64,000 nucleotides of DNA from Streptomyces sp. NBC_01750 (GTDB lineage Bacteria > Actinomycetota > Actinomycetes > Streptomycetales > Streptomycetaceae): NCBI RefSeq assembly GCF_035918095.1, contig NZ_CP109137.1:6202001-6266000 (forward strand), given 5' to 3'. Of this stretch, positions 26,133-37,039 are shown piece by piece. Both the position numbers and the translations under genes were made by a program. The first letter of the stretch is position 1. Each line of letters starts with the position of its first letter. Below the pieces are notes generated by a model. The model was not told the DNA's origin and made no database searches. It worked only from the letters and a program-made list of their open reading frames with translations.

Positions 26133-26224
26133 GCCGCTGACCGGGCCCGCGCAAGGCCGCTGACCGGGCTCGCGCAAGGCCGCTGACCGGGCTCGCGCAA
26201 GGCCGCTGACCGGGCTCGCGCAAG
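26133..26224 (+). repeat. Four tandem copies of a 23-bp unit
   Basis: The unit begins GCCGCTGACCGGG and ends CGCGCAAG. Copies 2-4 are identical and copy 1 differs by one base. It occupies the space between the convergent desulfurase and amidase genes. Its perfect period suggests recent slippage. It has no spacers, so it is not CRISPR. Confidence 0.9.
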
Positions 26225-26267
26225 CGGAATGCCCCCGCGCACGCGGAATGCCGTCGAATCGCCGGTT

Positions 26268-26939
26268 CTACCGGGCCGCCGCCCGAGCGTCCCCCACCAG
26301 CCTCATGTAGCGGTCCCAGTCCCAGTGTGGCCCGGGATCGGTGTGGTCCGTCCCCGGCACCTCCACATGCCCGATGATGTGCTCGCGGTCCACCGGTATC
26401 CCGTACCGCCCGCAGATGTCCGCCGTCAGTTTCGCCGACGACCGGTACATCGCGTCCGTGAAACCGGCCGGCCGGTCCACGAAACCCTCGTGCTCTATGC
26501 CGATGCTGCGTTCGTTGTACGAGCGGTTCCCGGAGTGGAAGGCCACATCCAGCTCACGGATCATCTGAGCCACATGCCCGTCCTTGCGTACGACATAGTG
26601 CGTCGCGGCCCCGTGCCCAGGATCCTTGAAGGACTTGAGCGCCGACGGATAGCTGCCCTGGACGACATGGATGACCACGCGGTCGATGGGGTAGTCGTCG
26701 GGCCGGTCCGCGAGTCGCCGGTTCGCCCGTGACGCGGCAGTCCATTCCGCGCCCGCGTGGTCGATCTCACCCGCCTTGCGTGCCTTCGTGATCCCCGGCA
26801 CCCGCCACCAGAGGCGCTTCAGCTCGTCCCTGGCCAGCACGCCGGCGCCCACCACCGCGGCCCCGCCGCCGATCAGCACGGCCCGCCTGCTCACGGCCTG
26901 CCTGCCGCCCCCGCCATCGCGCTTCGAATCACTCCCCAT
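26268..26939 (-). CDS. Exported N-acetylmuramoyl-L-alanine amidase (Amidase_2/PGRP), 223 aa
   Basis: The N-terminus has a Tat-type signal (SRRAVLIGGGAAVVGAGVLA, residues 17-36). The amidase_2 domain follows with DRVVIHVVQGSY (first Zn His), THYVVRKDGHVAQMI, HSGNRSYNERSIGIEHEG, and GHVEVPGTDHTDPGPHWDW with the second His and catalytic residues. It cleaves the amide between muramic acid and the stem peptide outside the cell. It is convergent with the desulfurase gene and divergent from mnmA. Confidence 0.9.
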   Translation of the reverse strand: MGSDSKRDGGGGRQAVSRRAVLIGGGAAVVGAGVLARDELKRLWWRVPGITKARKAGEIDHAGAEWTAASRANRRLADRPDDYPIDRVVIHVVQGSYPSALKSFKDPGHGAATHYVVRKDGHVAQMIRELDVAFHSGNRSYNERSIGIEHEGFVDRPAGFTDAMYRSSAKLTADICGRYGIPVDREHIIGHVEVPGTDHTDPGPHWDWDRYMRLVGDARAAAR

Positions 26940-27000
26940 GTGATCACCAACGCATACTCGCGAGCTTTCGGTTCCCCGGGCCCCTTACCCTGGTAGGGCT

Positions 27001-28128
27001 ATGACTCCTCAGACTTCCCAGCGCCCCCTCCGAGTCCTCGCCGCAATGTCCGGCGGCGTGGACTCCGCCGTCGCCGCCGCCCGCGCCGCCGAGGCCGGAC
27101 ACGATGTCACCGGCGTGCACCTGGCGCTCTCCGCGAACCCGCAGTCCTTCCGCACGGGCGCGCGCGGCTGCTGCACCATCGAGGACTCGCGCGACGCCCG
27201 CCGCGCCGCGGATGTCATCGGCATCCCCTTCTACGTGTGGGATCTCGCCGAGCGCTTCCGTGAGGACGTGGTGGAGGACTTCATCGCGGAGTACGAGGCC
27301 GGCCGCACTCCCAACCCCTGTCTGCGCTGCAACGAGAAGATCAAGTTCGCCGCGCTGCTCGACAAGGCGCTCGCGCTCGGCTTCGACGCCGTCTGTACCG
27401 GTCATTACGCCACGGTCGTGACGGGCGAGGACGGCAGCCGCGAACTGCACCGCGCCAGCGACATGGCCAAGGACCAGTCGTACGTCCTCGGGGTCCTCGA
27501 CGAGCGGCAGCTGGCGCACGCCATGTTCCCGCTCGGCGACACCCTCACCACCAAGAACGAGATCCGCGCGGAGGCCGAGCGCAGGGGACTCGCGGTCGCC
27601 AAGAAGCCCGACAGCCACGACATCTGCTTCATCGCGGACGGTGACACCCAGGGCTTCCTCGCCTCGCGCCTCGGCACGGCGGAAGGCGACATCGTCGACG
27701 AGTCCGGCACGAGGCTGGGCAGCCACGACGGGGCCTTCGGCTTCACGATCGGCCAGCGCAAGGGCCTGCGCATCGGCCACCCGGCCCCCGACGGCAAGCC
27801 GCGCTACGTCCTGGACATCTCCCCGGTGAACAACACGGTGACGGTCGGCCCGGCCGAGGCACTGGACGTCACGGCCCTGACGGCGATCAAGCCCCGCTGG
27901 TGCGGCACGGCGCCCAAGGGCCCGGGGACGTACACCGCTCAGCTGCGCGCGCACGGCGGCGAGACATCGGTGACCGCCGAGCTCGTCGACGGCACGCTGA
28001 ATGTGCGGTTCGCCGAACCGGTGCGTGGCGTGGCGCCCGGCCAGGCGATTGTGCTGTACGACGGCACGCGCGTGGTCGGCTCGGCGACCATCGCGACGAC
28101 CGGGCGGACGGCCGCGCCGGTCGCCTGA
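27001..28128 (+). CDS. mnmA: tRNA-specific 2-thiouridylase, 375 aa
   Basis: Makes 2-thiouridine at U34 of Lys, Glu and Gln tRNAs. The PP-loop ATP motif SGGVDS is at residues 17-22. The two catalytic cysteines are C107 ([12 protein letters not shown]) and C209 ([12 protein letters not shown]). [14 protein letters not shown] marks the C-terminal domain. Length is usual for the family. The upstream cysteine desulfurase is a natural sulfur supplier. Confidence 0.95.
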   Translation: MTPQTSQRPLRVLAAMSGGVDSAVAAARAAEAGHDVTGVHLALSANPQSFRTGARGCCTIEDSRDARRAADVIGIPFYVWDLAERFREDVVEDFIAEYEAGRTPNPCLRCNEKIKFAALLDKALALGFDAVCTGHYATVVTGEDGSRELHRASDMAKDQSYVLGVLDERQLAHAMFPLGDTLTTKNEIRAEAERRGLAVAKKPDSHDICFIADGDTQGFLASRLGTAEGDIVDESGTRLGSHDGAFGFTIGQRKGLRIGHPAPDGKPRYVLDISPVNNTVTVGPAEALDVTALTAIKPRWCGTAPKGPGTYTAQLRAHGGETSVTAELVDGTLNVRFAEPVRGVAPGQAIVLYDGTRVVGSATIATTGRTAAPVA

Positions 28129-28179
28129 ACCCGGCGGCGGCCGGTCAGTGCCGGAGCCGGCTGTTCGGTACCGGAGCCG

Positions 28180-28994
28180 TCAGTCCCCGCTCCGGCACTC
28201 ACCGGCGAAGAACTCTGCCAGCAGCGGGGCCACACCTGGGGCGTCACCTCGTGCGTCTGCCCGGTCAGCGTGCGGTGCCGGCCCCGCGGCAGGCACTCGG
28301 ACACCACGCGTGCCGCATCCCGCAGCCAGTCGGGACTCGCGCCGCCGCCGACGACCAACACCTGCTGCGCGATCGAACGCAGCTGCTCGACCGGCACATG
28401 ACCGTTGCCCATGATCTCGTGGTCGTAGGGGAGGGTGTGCGCCACCGCCTCCATCTCGGCCCACGTCGGCGTCCGCCGCATCCCTTCGACCGCCGCCGAA
28501 GGCATCCCGGTCTCCGTCAGGAAGAGCGCGAGAGCATCGCCGGGCTGCCCCTGCTCCACCAGCTCACGCAGCCTGGCGACATAGGCGGCGGGCTCCTCGC
28601 GGCTCGCCGGATTCGTTGTGAACGGCGGCTCGTACACCGAGAGTTGAGTGATCGGCAGACCGGCGGCGGCGGCCCTCAGTGCAAGCGCGGCGCCCGAGGA
28701 GATGGCGTGCACCGAGGCGCTGCCTCCCGCCGCGGCGAGGACGGCGGCGAGATCCTCGATCTCGCGCTCCACCCCGTAAGGAGCGGTGTCACCGCTCGCG
28801 CCCCGGCCGCGCCGGTCGTAGGTGAAGACACTGAACTGCGGGGCGAGCAGCGCGGCCGGCGGAGCGTCCGTCGCCCCCGTACACAGGGCTCCGCCGACCA
28901 GAACCACCGGCGGCCCGGCGCCCCACTGCTCGTACGCGATGAGCGTGCCGTCACCCGACTTGGCCTTGTTCGGCGTTCTGCTCGAGTTGTCCAT
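28180..28994 (-). CDS. Alpha/beta hydrolase with probable 3' frameshift
   Basis: Alpha/beta-hydrolase fold: PPVVLVGGALCTG (oxyanion region), YDRRGRGASG, and a SVHAISSGAALAL elbow, where the nucleophile position reads S-S-G. The catalytic-His region is LTGQTHEVTPQV. At about 28230-28240 the family C-terminus (VAPLLAEFFAGE) moves to another frame that stops at 28180. In the uncorrected frame translation would run on to 27939, antisense to the mnmA end, with unrelated sequence. An extra TG within GTGTGG explains the shift. All catalytic residues precede it, so activity may survive. It diverges from nothing and lies tail-to-tail with mnmA. Confidence 0.72.
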
Positions 28995-29051
28995 GGGAGT
29001 CCTGACCGCGCCGCCCGGCGGAACTCATCGCTCGCGCACAAGATTCTTCCG

Positions 29052-29381
29052 TCAGGCCTCGACGAACTCGGTGTCGTAGAAGCAGAAATGGTCCTTGATC
29101 CGCGCCACTTCGTTCTTGGGCTCGGGATAGGCCCAGACCAGGTCCTGCGCGTTTGGCAGCGACCAGTAGGAGGCCGTTCCCTTGAACGGGCAGTACGTGT
29201 GCGTCCGGGAGGGCTCCAGCAGGTCGGTGCGTACGTCCTCCGGGGGGAGGTAATAGCGCACGGGGCAACCCGTCTCACGCAGGATGAGCGGGCGGCTGCT
29301 CTCCCCGAGAACCTCGTCGCCGCGTGCCACGCGTACGTGAACCGTGCCCTGCTCGATGGTGATCTTGTGTCCTTCAGCCAT
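29052..29381 (-). CDS. DUF427-domain protein, 109 aa
   Basis: Single DUF427 domain. Motifs: HVRVARGDEVLGESSRPLIL, PVRYYLPPEDVR, THTYCPFKGTASYWSL and AWAYPEP-like VWAYPEPKNEVARIKDHFCFY. The conserved CPFKG is diagnostic. It is a cytosolic protein of unknown activity. The ATG at 29381 (MAEGHK) is preferred over an in-frame ATG nine codons earlier because the family starts here. Confidence 0.87.
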   Translation of the reverse strand: MAEGHKITIEQGTVHVRVARGDEVLGESSRPLILRETGCPVRYYLPPEDVRTDLLEPSRTHTYCPFKGTASYWSLPNAQDLVWAYPEPKNEVARIKDHFCFYDTEFVEA

Positions 29382-29431
29382 ACCTGGCACAGCGTCGTTG
29401 GGACCCAAGTTCTTCCCCGTACCGTGATCCT

Positions 29432-29971
29432 ATGAATATCTGCGTCTTCCTCTCCGCCGCCGACCTCGACGACCGCTACACCCGGCCCGCCCGCGAATTC
29501 GCCGAGCTGGTCGGCACGGGAAACCACACCCTGGTGTGGGGCGGGTCCGAGTGCGGACTGATGAAGGTCGTCGCGGACGGTGTCCAGCAGGCGGGCGGGC
29601 GGCTGTTCGGCGTCTCGGTCGACTTCCTGGGGGCGAAGGCCCGTACGAACGCCGACGAGATGGTGATCGCCAAGGACCTCGCGGAGCGCAAGGCGCTGAT
29701 GCTCGACAAGGCCGACGCGATCGTGATCATGGTCGGCGGTACGGGGACGCTGGACGAGGCCACCGAGATCCTGGAGCTGAAGAAGCACGGCAAGCACGCC
29801 AAGCCGGTGGTGCTGCTGAACACGGCGGGCTTCTACGACGGGCTGAAGCAGCAGTTCCGGCGGATGGAGGAGGAGGGCTTTCTGCCGCTGCCGCTGACCG
29901 ACCTGGTGTTCTTCGCGGAGGACGGGGTCGCGGCGCTCGCCTACCTGGAGGAGTCGGCGGGCGTGCAGTAG
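29432..29971 (+). CDS. LOG-family (Rossmann-like) protein, 179 aa
   Basis: Resembles LOG/TIGR00730 nucleoside-5'-monophosphate phosphoribohydrolases: LVWGGSECGLMKVVADGV, then ERKALMLDKADAIVIMVGGTGTLDEATEI. The family motif PGGxGTxxE appears here with Val in place of the first Pro (VGGTGTLDE); the catalytic Glu is kept. LOG enzymes release free base (cytokinin in plants) from nucleotides. It is followed 8 bp later by the SDR gene. Confidence 0.8.
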   Translation: MNICVFLSAADLDDRYTRPAREFAELVGTGNHTLVWGGSECGLMKVVADGVQQAGGRLFGVSVDFLGAKARTNADEMVIAKDLAERKALMLDKADAIVIMVGGTGTLDEATEILELKKHGKHAKPVVLLNTAGFYDGLKQQFRRMEEEGFLPLPLTDLVFFAEDGVAALAYLEESAGVQ

Positions 29972-29978
29972 TGCGAGC

Positions 29979-30677
29979 ATGTCCCCCATGGGCACACATC
30001 TGATCACCGGGGCAGGCTCCGGCATCGGCGCGGCGGTCGCGCGCCGGCTGCACGGGCGCGGCGACGACCTCGTACTCCTGGCGCGCGACGCCGGCCGTGC
30101 CAAAGAGCTCGCGGGCCGTTATCCCGGGTCCCGTACGCTCGTCGCCGATCTGGCCGACCCGGACCGTATCTCCTGGGCGCTCGGTCAGCAGCCCATGCCG
30201 GACCGGATCAACTCGCTGCTGCACATCGCGGGCGTCGTCGACCTCGGCCCGATCGCGGAACTCCGCCCCAAGACCTGGCACCAGCAGCTCAACGCCAATC
30301 TGATCTCCCCTGCCGAGCTGACCCGGCTGTTTCTGCCCCAACTCAGGGTCGCCAAGGGCCATGTGCTCTTCGTCAACTCGGGCGCGGGCCTCAACGCCCA
30401 TGCGGAATGGGGCGCCTACGCCGCTTCCAAGCACGGTCTGAAGGCCCTCGCCGACTCACTGCGCCACGAGGAGCACGGCAATGGCGTACGTGTGACCTCC
30501 GTCTATCCGGGGCGTACCGCCAGCCCGATGCAGGCCAAGGTGCACTCGCAGGAGGGCAAGGAGTACGACGCGTCCCGCTGGATCGACCCGGAGTCGGTGG
30601 CGACGGCCATCCTCACCGCGATCGACCTGCCGCGCGACGCGGAGATCAACGATCTGACGGTGCGACCCGGGCTCTGA
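29979..30677 (+). CDS. Short-chain dehydrogenase/reductase, 232 aa
   Basis: Classical SDR. Nucleotide-binding GAGSGIGAAVA at the N-terminus, NNAG-equivalent LLHIAGVV, catalytic Ser in FVNSGAGLNA, and YAASKHGLKAL with Tyr and Lys. It is shorter than average (about 230 aa), like other SDRs annotated as SDR family oxidoreductase in this locus. An alternative ATG at 29988 would drop three residues. Substrate unknown. It is probably co-transcribed with the LOG gene. Confidence 0.88.
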   Translation: MSPMGTHLITGAGSGIGAAVARRLHGRGDDLVLLARDAGRAKELAGRYPGSRTLVADLADPDRISWALGQQPMPDRINSLLHIAGVVDLGPIAELRPKTWHQQLNANLISPAELTRLFLPQLRVAKGHVLFVNSGAGLNAHAEWGAYAASKHGLKALADSLRHEEHGNGVRVTSVYPGRTASPMQAKVHSQEGKEYDASRWIDPESVATAILTAIDLPRDAEINDLTVRPGL

Positions 30678-30727
30678 CGACACTCGGGCCAGGGCTCTTG
30701 GGCGCGGGCGGCGCGTACCCTTCCCGA

Positions 30728-31741
30728 GTGAGCGACAAGAGCAACTTCCGCTGGGGCCCCGCCACCGGCATCGGATCCATGCCCGGCGGCGATCCCCGCG
30801 AGGCCGCGAAGACCGTCGTGGGTTCCTTCGAGAATTTTCCGTATCTGCCCGAGCTGCCCGCCCGCGGGCCCGGCGCCGACATGACCGGGCGGACCATCGG
30901 GCTGCTCGTCGAGATGTACGCGCACGTCGAGCCCAGCGGCTGGCGGATCAGCGACCGGCCTGGACGCGACACCCGCCGGGCCCGCTCCTGGCTCGGCGAG
31001 GACCTCGACGCGCTGGAAGAGTTCACCCAGGGGTACCAGGGTCCGCTGAAGGTGCAGGCGGTGGGGCCGTGGACGCTCGCCGCCGCGCTGGAGCTGCGGG
31101 GCGGAGAGTCCGCGCTCGGCGATCCCGGCGCCGTACGTGATCTGACGGGCTCGCTCATCGAGGGCCTGCGCGGCCATCTTGCGGAGGTACGCCGCCGGGT
31201 GCCGGGCGCTCGCGTGGTGCTGCAGCTCGACGAGCCCTCGCTCACCGCCGTACTGCGCGGAGAGATCAGGACCGCCAGCGGGTATCGCACACACCGGGCG
31301 GTCGACCGCCAGATCGTCGAGAGCGCGCTGCGGGACGTGATCGCGGTGAGCGAGGATCCCGTCACCGTCCATTCCTGCGCTCCGGACGTGCCGTTCGCGC
31401 TGCTGCGCCGGGCCGGATTCGCGGGCGTCTCGTTCGATTTCGGGCTGCTCACCGAGCGTGACGAGGAACAGATCGGCGAGGCGGTGGAGGGCGGTACGAA
31501 GCTCTTCGCGGGAGTCGTGCCGTCCACCGACGCCGCTCCGGCTGCATTGTCAGTGCCCACCGATATCGTCATGGGTGTCAGGACGTTGTGGCGCAGGCTG
31601 GGGCTGAATCCGGGGACTCTCAGCGAGTCCGTGGTGATCACCCCGTCATGCGGTCTCGCGGGTGCCTCACCGGCGTACGCCCGCACGGCGCTCGCCCACT
31701 GCGTCCGGGCCGCGAGATCGCTCGCAGACAACCCTGAGTAA
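30728..31741 (+). CDS. Cobalamin-independent methionine synthase-like (MetE C-terminal domain) protein, 337 aa
   Basis: Single barrel resembling the catalytic C-terminal half of MetE. N-terminal ATGIGSMPGGDPREA, LKVQAVGPWTLAAALELRGG, LQLDEPSL, and Zn ligands in VHSCAPDVPF and ITPSCGLAGASP. Full MetE is about 750 aa with two barrels, so this is a one-domain relative; it may transfer methyl groups from a corrinoid or another donor. The GTG at 30728 fits the conserved start. ligA follows after 30 bp and is probably in the same transcript. Confidence 0.85.
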   Translation: MSDKSNFRWGPATGIGSMPGGDPREAAKTVVGSFENFPYLPELPARGPGADMTGRTIGLLVEMYAHVEPSGWRISDRPGRDTRRARSWLGEDLDALEEFTQGYQGPLKVQAVGPWTLAAALELRGGESALGDPGAVRDLTGSLIEGLRGHLAEVRRRVPGARVVLQLDEPSLTAVLRGEIRTASGYRTHRAVDRQIVESALRDVIAVSEDPVTVHSCAPDVPFALLRRAGFAGVSFDFGLLTERDEEQIGEAVEGGTKLFAGVVPSTDAAPAALSVPTDIVMGVRTLWRRLGLNPGTLSESVVITPSCGLAGASPAYARTALAHCVRAARSLADNPE

Positions 31742-33955
<2,214 letters not shown>

Positions 33956-34271
33956 CGGAGGGGGCGTGCGCGGGGCTTGGGAGGGGCTCACTCGGAGGTC
34001 CTTTGGGGGCGCGCGGGGCTGGATTCGGACGCGGAAACGGGACCCGGAGCAGCAGGTACAGGTCACCCGTTCAGCGCATACCAGATGGTTAAGGGTGGCC
34101 GGGTCGCATTCGGGCAAGAGCTGTAGAGCGCTGCCCGTCCGAGCCTCCTGCGGCCTACTGTTGAGACGTGCGCCTGTCGTGCACGGCTGCGTGGTGGGAT
34201 TTCAGTCGTGGTGGCATGACTACGGGAGCCATCGCGAGGCATCGGCACCGCCGGCTGTGAGAGGGACGGGA
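33956..34271. other. 316-bp intergenic region between ligA and rmdB
   Basis: No supported gene. The downstream half contains CTACTGTTGAG near 34155, a possible -10 region for rmdB about 110 bp before its start. No terminator hairpin with clear symmetry was found after ligA. Confidence 0.3.
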
Positions 34272-36386
34272 ATGAAACCGACCGAGAGCGCCGCCCCGGT
34301 CTCACGGCCGCGTGGAGCCGCGGCCCTTGTGGGTATGACGTCCGGGCTGCCGGTCGCCGTCATGGTGATCGCCGCCGCCGTACTCGTCACCGGGATCGTA
34401 CGGACCGTGCAGGAGGGCCATGCGCTCTTCCCCGCATCCACGGTGGGCTGGTCGCTCGCCGTCCTCACCGGGTTCATCGTCGGCCATCTGGTCGCGCTCG
34501 GCCGCGACCGCTGGTGGGGCGGCACCGGCTCCGGTGCCGCCCTCACCCTCGCCGTCCTGCTGCTCTTCGGCTGGGTGCCCGCCGGTCTGGTCAGTCTCGC
34601 CGTGGTCGCACTGGTCGGCGCAGCCCGCAGGCACCGCTGGCGCCAGGGCGTACTGCACGGCTCCGTGGACATCCTGGGAGTCGGCGCGGCCGCGCTCGTC
34701 CTCACGGCCTTCGGCGTGGAGCCCAGCGTGGAGCGGCCCTGGCTGCCCCTGGACTGGGGCGTCGAGGCCGTGCCCGAAGTGATCCTGGCGGCCACCGCCT
34801 ATCTCGCGGTCACTCGACTGCTCCTCTGGTACGCGCTGACCCCGCAGGGCGGCGGGCTGCCCACCGTCGCCCGTACGGCCCTGCTCAGGCAGGGGCTTGT
34901 CGCAGTCGCTCTCCTCGGCATCGCGCCGTTGATCTGTGTGGTCGCCACCGCCCTGCCGCTCCTGTTGCCCCTGTTCGCCGTGCCGTTGATCGCTCTGGAC
35001 TCCACGCTCTGGATCGCGCGGGCCAGAGCCGAGGAGCAGCTGCGCGACCCGCTGACCGGGCTGCCCAATCGTCAGTGGCTGCTGGAACGGACCTGGGCGG
35101 CCCTGGAGCATGCCGAGGGCAGCGGCGCGCGATCCGCTCTCGTACTGATCGACCTCGACCGTTTCCGGTCGGTCAATGACACACTCGGCCATCTCGCCGG
35201 CGACCGGCTACTCCTCCAGATAGCCGATCGGCTACGACTGGCTTTGCCGCGAGGGGCCGAGGCGGCCCGGCTCGGCGGCGACGAGTTCGCCGTACTGCTC
35301 CCGGCGGCCGACTCCACCACCAGCGCCACGCGCATCGCCCGCCATCTGGTGGCCGAGCTGTCATCGCCACTCGACCTGGACGGACTCACGCTCGTCCTGG
35401 AGGCGAGCGCCGGCGTAGCCGTCTTCCCCGACCACGCGCTGGACGCGGAGGGGCTGCTGCGCCGCGCGGACGTGGCGATGTACCAGGCGAAGCGGGACCG
35501 CACGGGCGTCGAGGTCTACGAGTCCAAGCGCGACTGCAACACACCCGACCGGCTCGGTCTGCTCGGCGATCTGCGCCGGGCGCTGGACGCCGGGGACGTG
35601 GAACTCCACTACCAGCCCAAGGTCGGCTTCGACGGGCATGTAGCGGGCCTTGAGGCGCTGGTCCGCTGGGTCCACCCGGAGCGAGGCCGAGTGCCTCCGG
35701 ACGAGTTCATCGCCATCGCCGAGTCCTCGGGCCTGATGCCGTACCTGACGGAGTACGTCCTCGACACCGCCCTCGCCCAGGTCGCCAGATGGCGCGCGCA
35801 GGGTCTGGACGTCCCGGTGGCGGTCAATGTCTCGCCGCGCGATGTCCACACCCCGGGCTTCGCCGGTCTGGTCGCCGCCCGCCTCGCCCGGCACGGCGTC
35901 CCGCCGGGCTCGCTCCAGTTGGAGATCACGGAGCACGTACTCCTCGAGGACCCGCAGCGCGCCGCCGACACCCTCGCCGGGCTGACCGACCACGGGGTGA
36001 AGATGTCCCTGGACGACTTCGGCACCGGCTACTCCTCGCTCGTCCACCTGCGCCGCCTGCCGGTGAGCGAGCTGAAGATCGACCGGTCCTTCGTCGCCCG
36101 GCTCGCCGTCGACAACGAGGACGCGGAGATCGTCCGCTGCACCGTCGACCTCGCCCACTCGCTGGGCCTGCTGGTGGTCGCGGAAGGCGTGGAGGACGAC
36201 GAGACCTGGGAGCGGCTGCGCGATCTTGGCTGCGACGCCGTACAGGGCTGGCTGGTGGCGGCCGCGATGCCGCCGCAGGAGACCACCGCATGGCTGCGGG
36301 CCAGGGGCGAGCGCGGCTGGCACCGCCAGGCGGAGCTGCCCGCCGCATCGGATGCGGACGAGCCGTCCAGCCAGGTCGTCCCCTGA
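34272..36386 (+). CDS. rmdB: Membrane c-di-GMP phosphodiesterase with GGDEF and EAL domains, 704 aa
   Basis: An N-terminal membrane module of about six helices (residues 20-250) precedes a GGDEF domain with intact GGDEF at 335-339 and an EAL domain with EALVRW at 461-466 and DDFGTGYSSLVHL. The residues five before GGDEF (PRGAE) do not form the RxxD inhibitory site. Position beside ligA and architecture match S. coelicolor RmdB, a c-di-GMP phosphodiesterase affecting aerial mycelium development; assignment is by synteny from memory. The ATG at 34272 has GAGGGACGGG before it. It probably lowers c-di-GMP. Confidence 0.88.
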   Translation: MKPTESAAPVSRPRGAAALVGMTSGLPVAVMVIAAAVLVTGIVRTVQEGHALFPASTVGWSLAVLTGFIVGHLVALGRDRWWGGTGSGAALTLAVLLLFGWVPAGLVSLAVVALVGAARRHRWRQGVLHGSVDILGVGAAALVLTAFGVEPSVERPWLPLDWGVEAVPEVILAATAYLAVTRLLLWYALTPQGGGLPTVARTALLRQGLVAVALLGIAPLICVVATALPLLLPLFAVPLIALDSTLWIARARAEEQLRDPLTGLPNRQWLLERTWAALEHAEGSGARSALVLIDLDRFRSVNDTLGHLAGDRLLLQIADRLRLALPRGAEAARLGGDEFAVLLPAADSTTSATRIARHLVAELSSPLDLDGLTLVLEASAGVAVFPDHALDAEGLLRRADVAMYQAKRDRTGVEVYESKRDCNTPDRLGLLGDLRRALDAGDVELHYQPKVGFDGHVAGLEALVRWVHPERGRVPPDEFIAIAESSGLMPYLTEYVLDTALAQVARWRAQGLDVPVAVNVSPRDVHTPGFAGLVAARLARHGVPPGSLQLEITEHVLLEDPQRAADTLAGLTDHGVKMSLDDFGTGYSSLVHLRRLPVSELKIDRSFVARLAVDNEDAEIVRCTVDLAHSLGLLVVAEGVEDDETWERLRDLGCDAVQGWLVAAAMPPQETTAWLRARGERGWHRQAELPAASDADEPSSQVVP

Positions 36387-36737
36387 CGGCGCCCGGCTGA
36401 ACTCACCGCGCACGGCGTAACCGGCCGGCGCCCCCGTGGCCGGCCGGCCGCCGGGCCACGGGGAGCCGACGGAACGCACACCTGACAGATGTCAGGATGG
36501 CCCGGCTCGGGGCCGGCCCGAAGCCGTGTGAGGCCGGGCCGATGCCGAGCCGAAGCTGTGTGATGCCGCCCTGATGCCGGGCCGATGCCGGGCCGAGCGG
36601 CGGGACTCCGCCCCGGTCCGATCGCCGGGGCCCGGTCCCCTGGACAAACCGTTTAGTGGGCAGCGGCCCGCGCCCCATAGGATTGGGCTCAAACCACACG
36701 GCTCGAACCACACACACTCACCCCTGAGGATCGCTGC
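36387..36737. other. 351-bp intergenic region with short repeats before gatC
   Basis: No gene seen. It contains a 16-bp palindrome (36481-36496, separate entry), then imperfect direct repeats built of GATGCCGGGCC and CCGAAGCYGTGTGA units (about 36520-36600). TAGGAT at about 36679 is a possible -10 for gatC. The repeats look like slippage products. Confidence 0.4.
36481..36496. promoter_or_regulatory. Perfect palindrome CCTGACA-GA-TGTCAGG
   Basis: Seven-bp arms with a 2-bp spacer, the form of many TetR/GntR operators, 95 bp after rmdB and 240 bp before gatC. Neither neighbour is an obvious target, and no regulator is adjacent. It may be an orphan operator or a remnant of a lost gene. Confidence 0.4.
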
Positions 36738-37034
36738 ATGCCTGGCATTACGCGCGAGGAGGTCGCCCACCTCGCCCGGCTGGCGCGTCTGGAGCTGAAG
36801 GCCGAAGAGCTCGACCACTTCGCCGGACAGCTCGACGACATCATCGGCGCGGTTGCCCGCGTCTCCGAGGTCGCCGACCAAGACGTACCCCCGACCTCCC
36901 ACCCACTGCCGCTGACCAACGTCATGCGCGCGGACCAGGTCTCTCCGTCGCTCACCCCCGAGCAGGCGCTCTCCGGCGCCCCCGCCCAGGAGCAGCAGCG
37001 TTTCAAGGTGCCGCAGATTCTGGGGGAGGACTAA
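36738..37034 (+). CDS. gatC: Aspartyl/glutamyl-tRNA amidotransferase subunit C, 98 aa
   Basis: Small belt subunit that wraps GatA and GatB. N-terminal [21 protein letters not shown] and [17 protein letters not shown] are diagnostic; the C-terminus ends [10 protein letters not shown]. It starts the gatC-gatA-(small gene)-gatB operon, five bp before gatA. The complex converts misacylated Glu-tRNAGln and Asp-tRNAAsn to the correct amides. Confidence 0.96.
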   Translation: MPGITREEVAHLARLARLELKAEELDHFAGQLDDIIGAVARVSEVADQDVPPTSHPLPLTNVMRADQVSPSLTPEQALSGAPAQEQQRFKVPQILGED

Positions 37035-37039
37035 TCACC

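Noticed and set aside
26133..26224. Possible CRISPR array
   Set aside because: The 23-bp units are directly adjacent with no spacers, and no cas genes are present.
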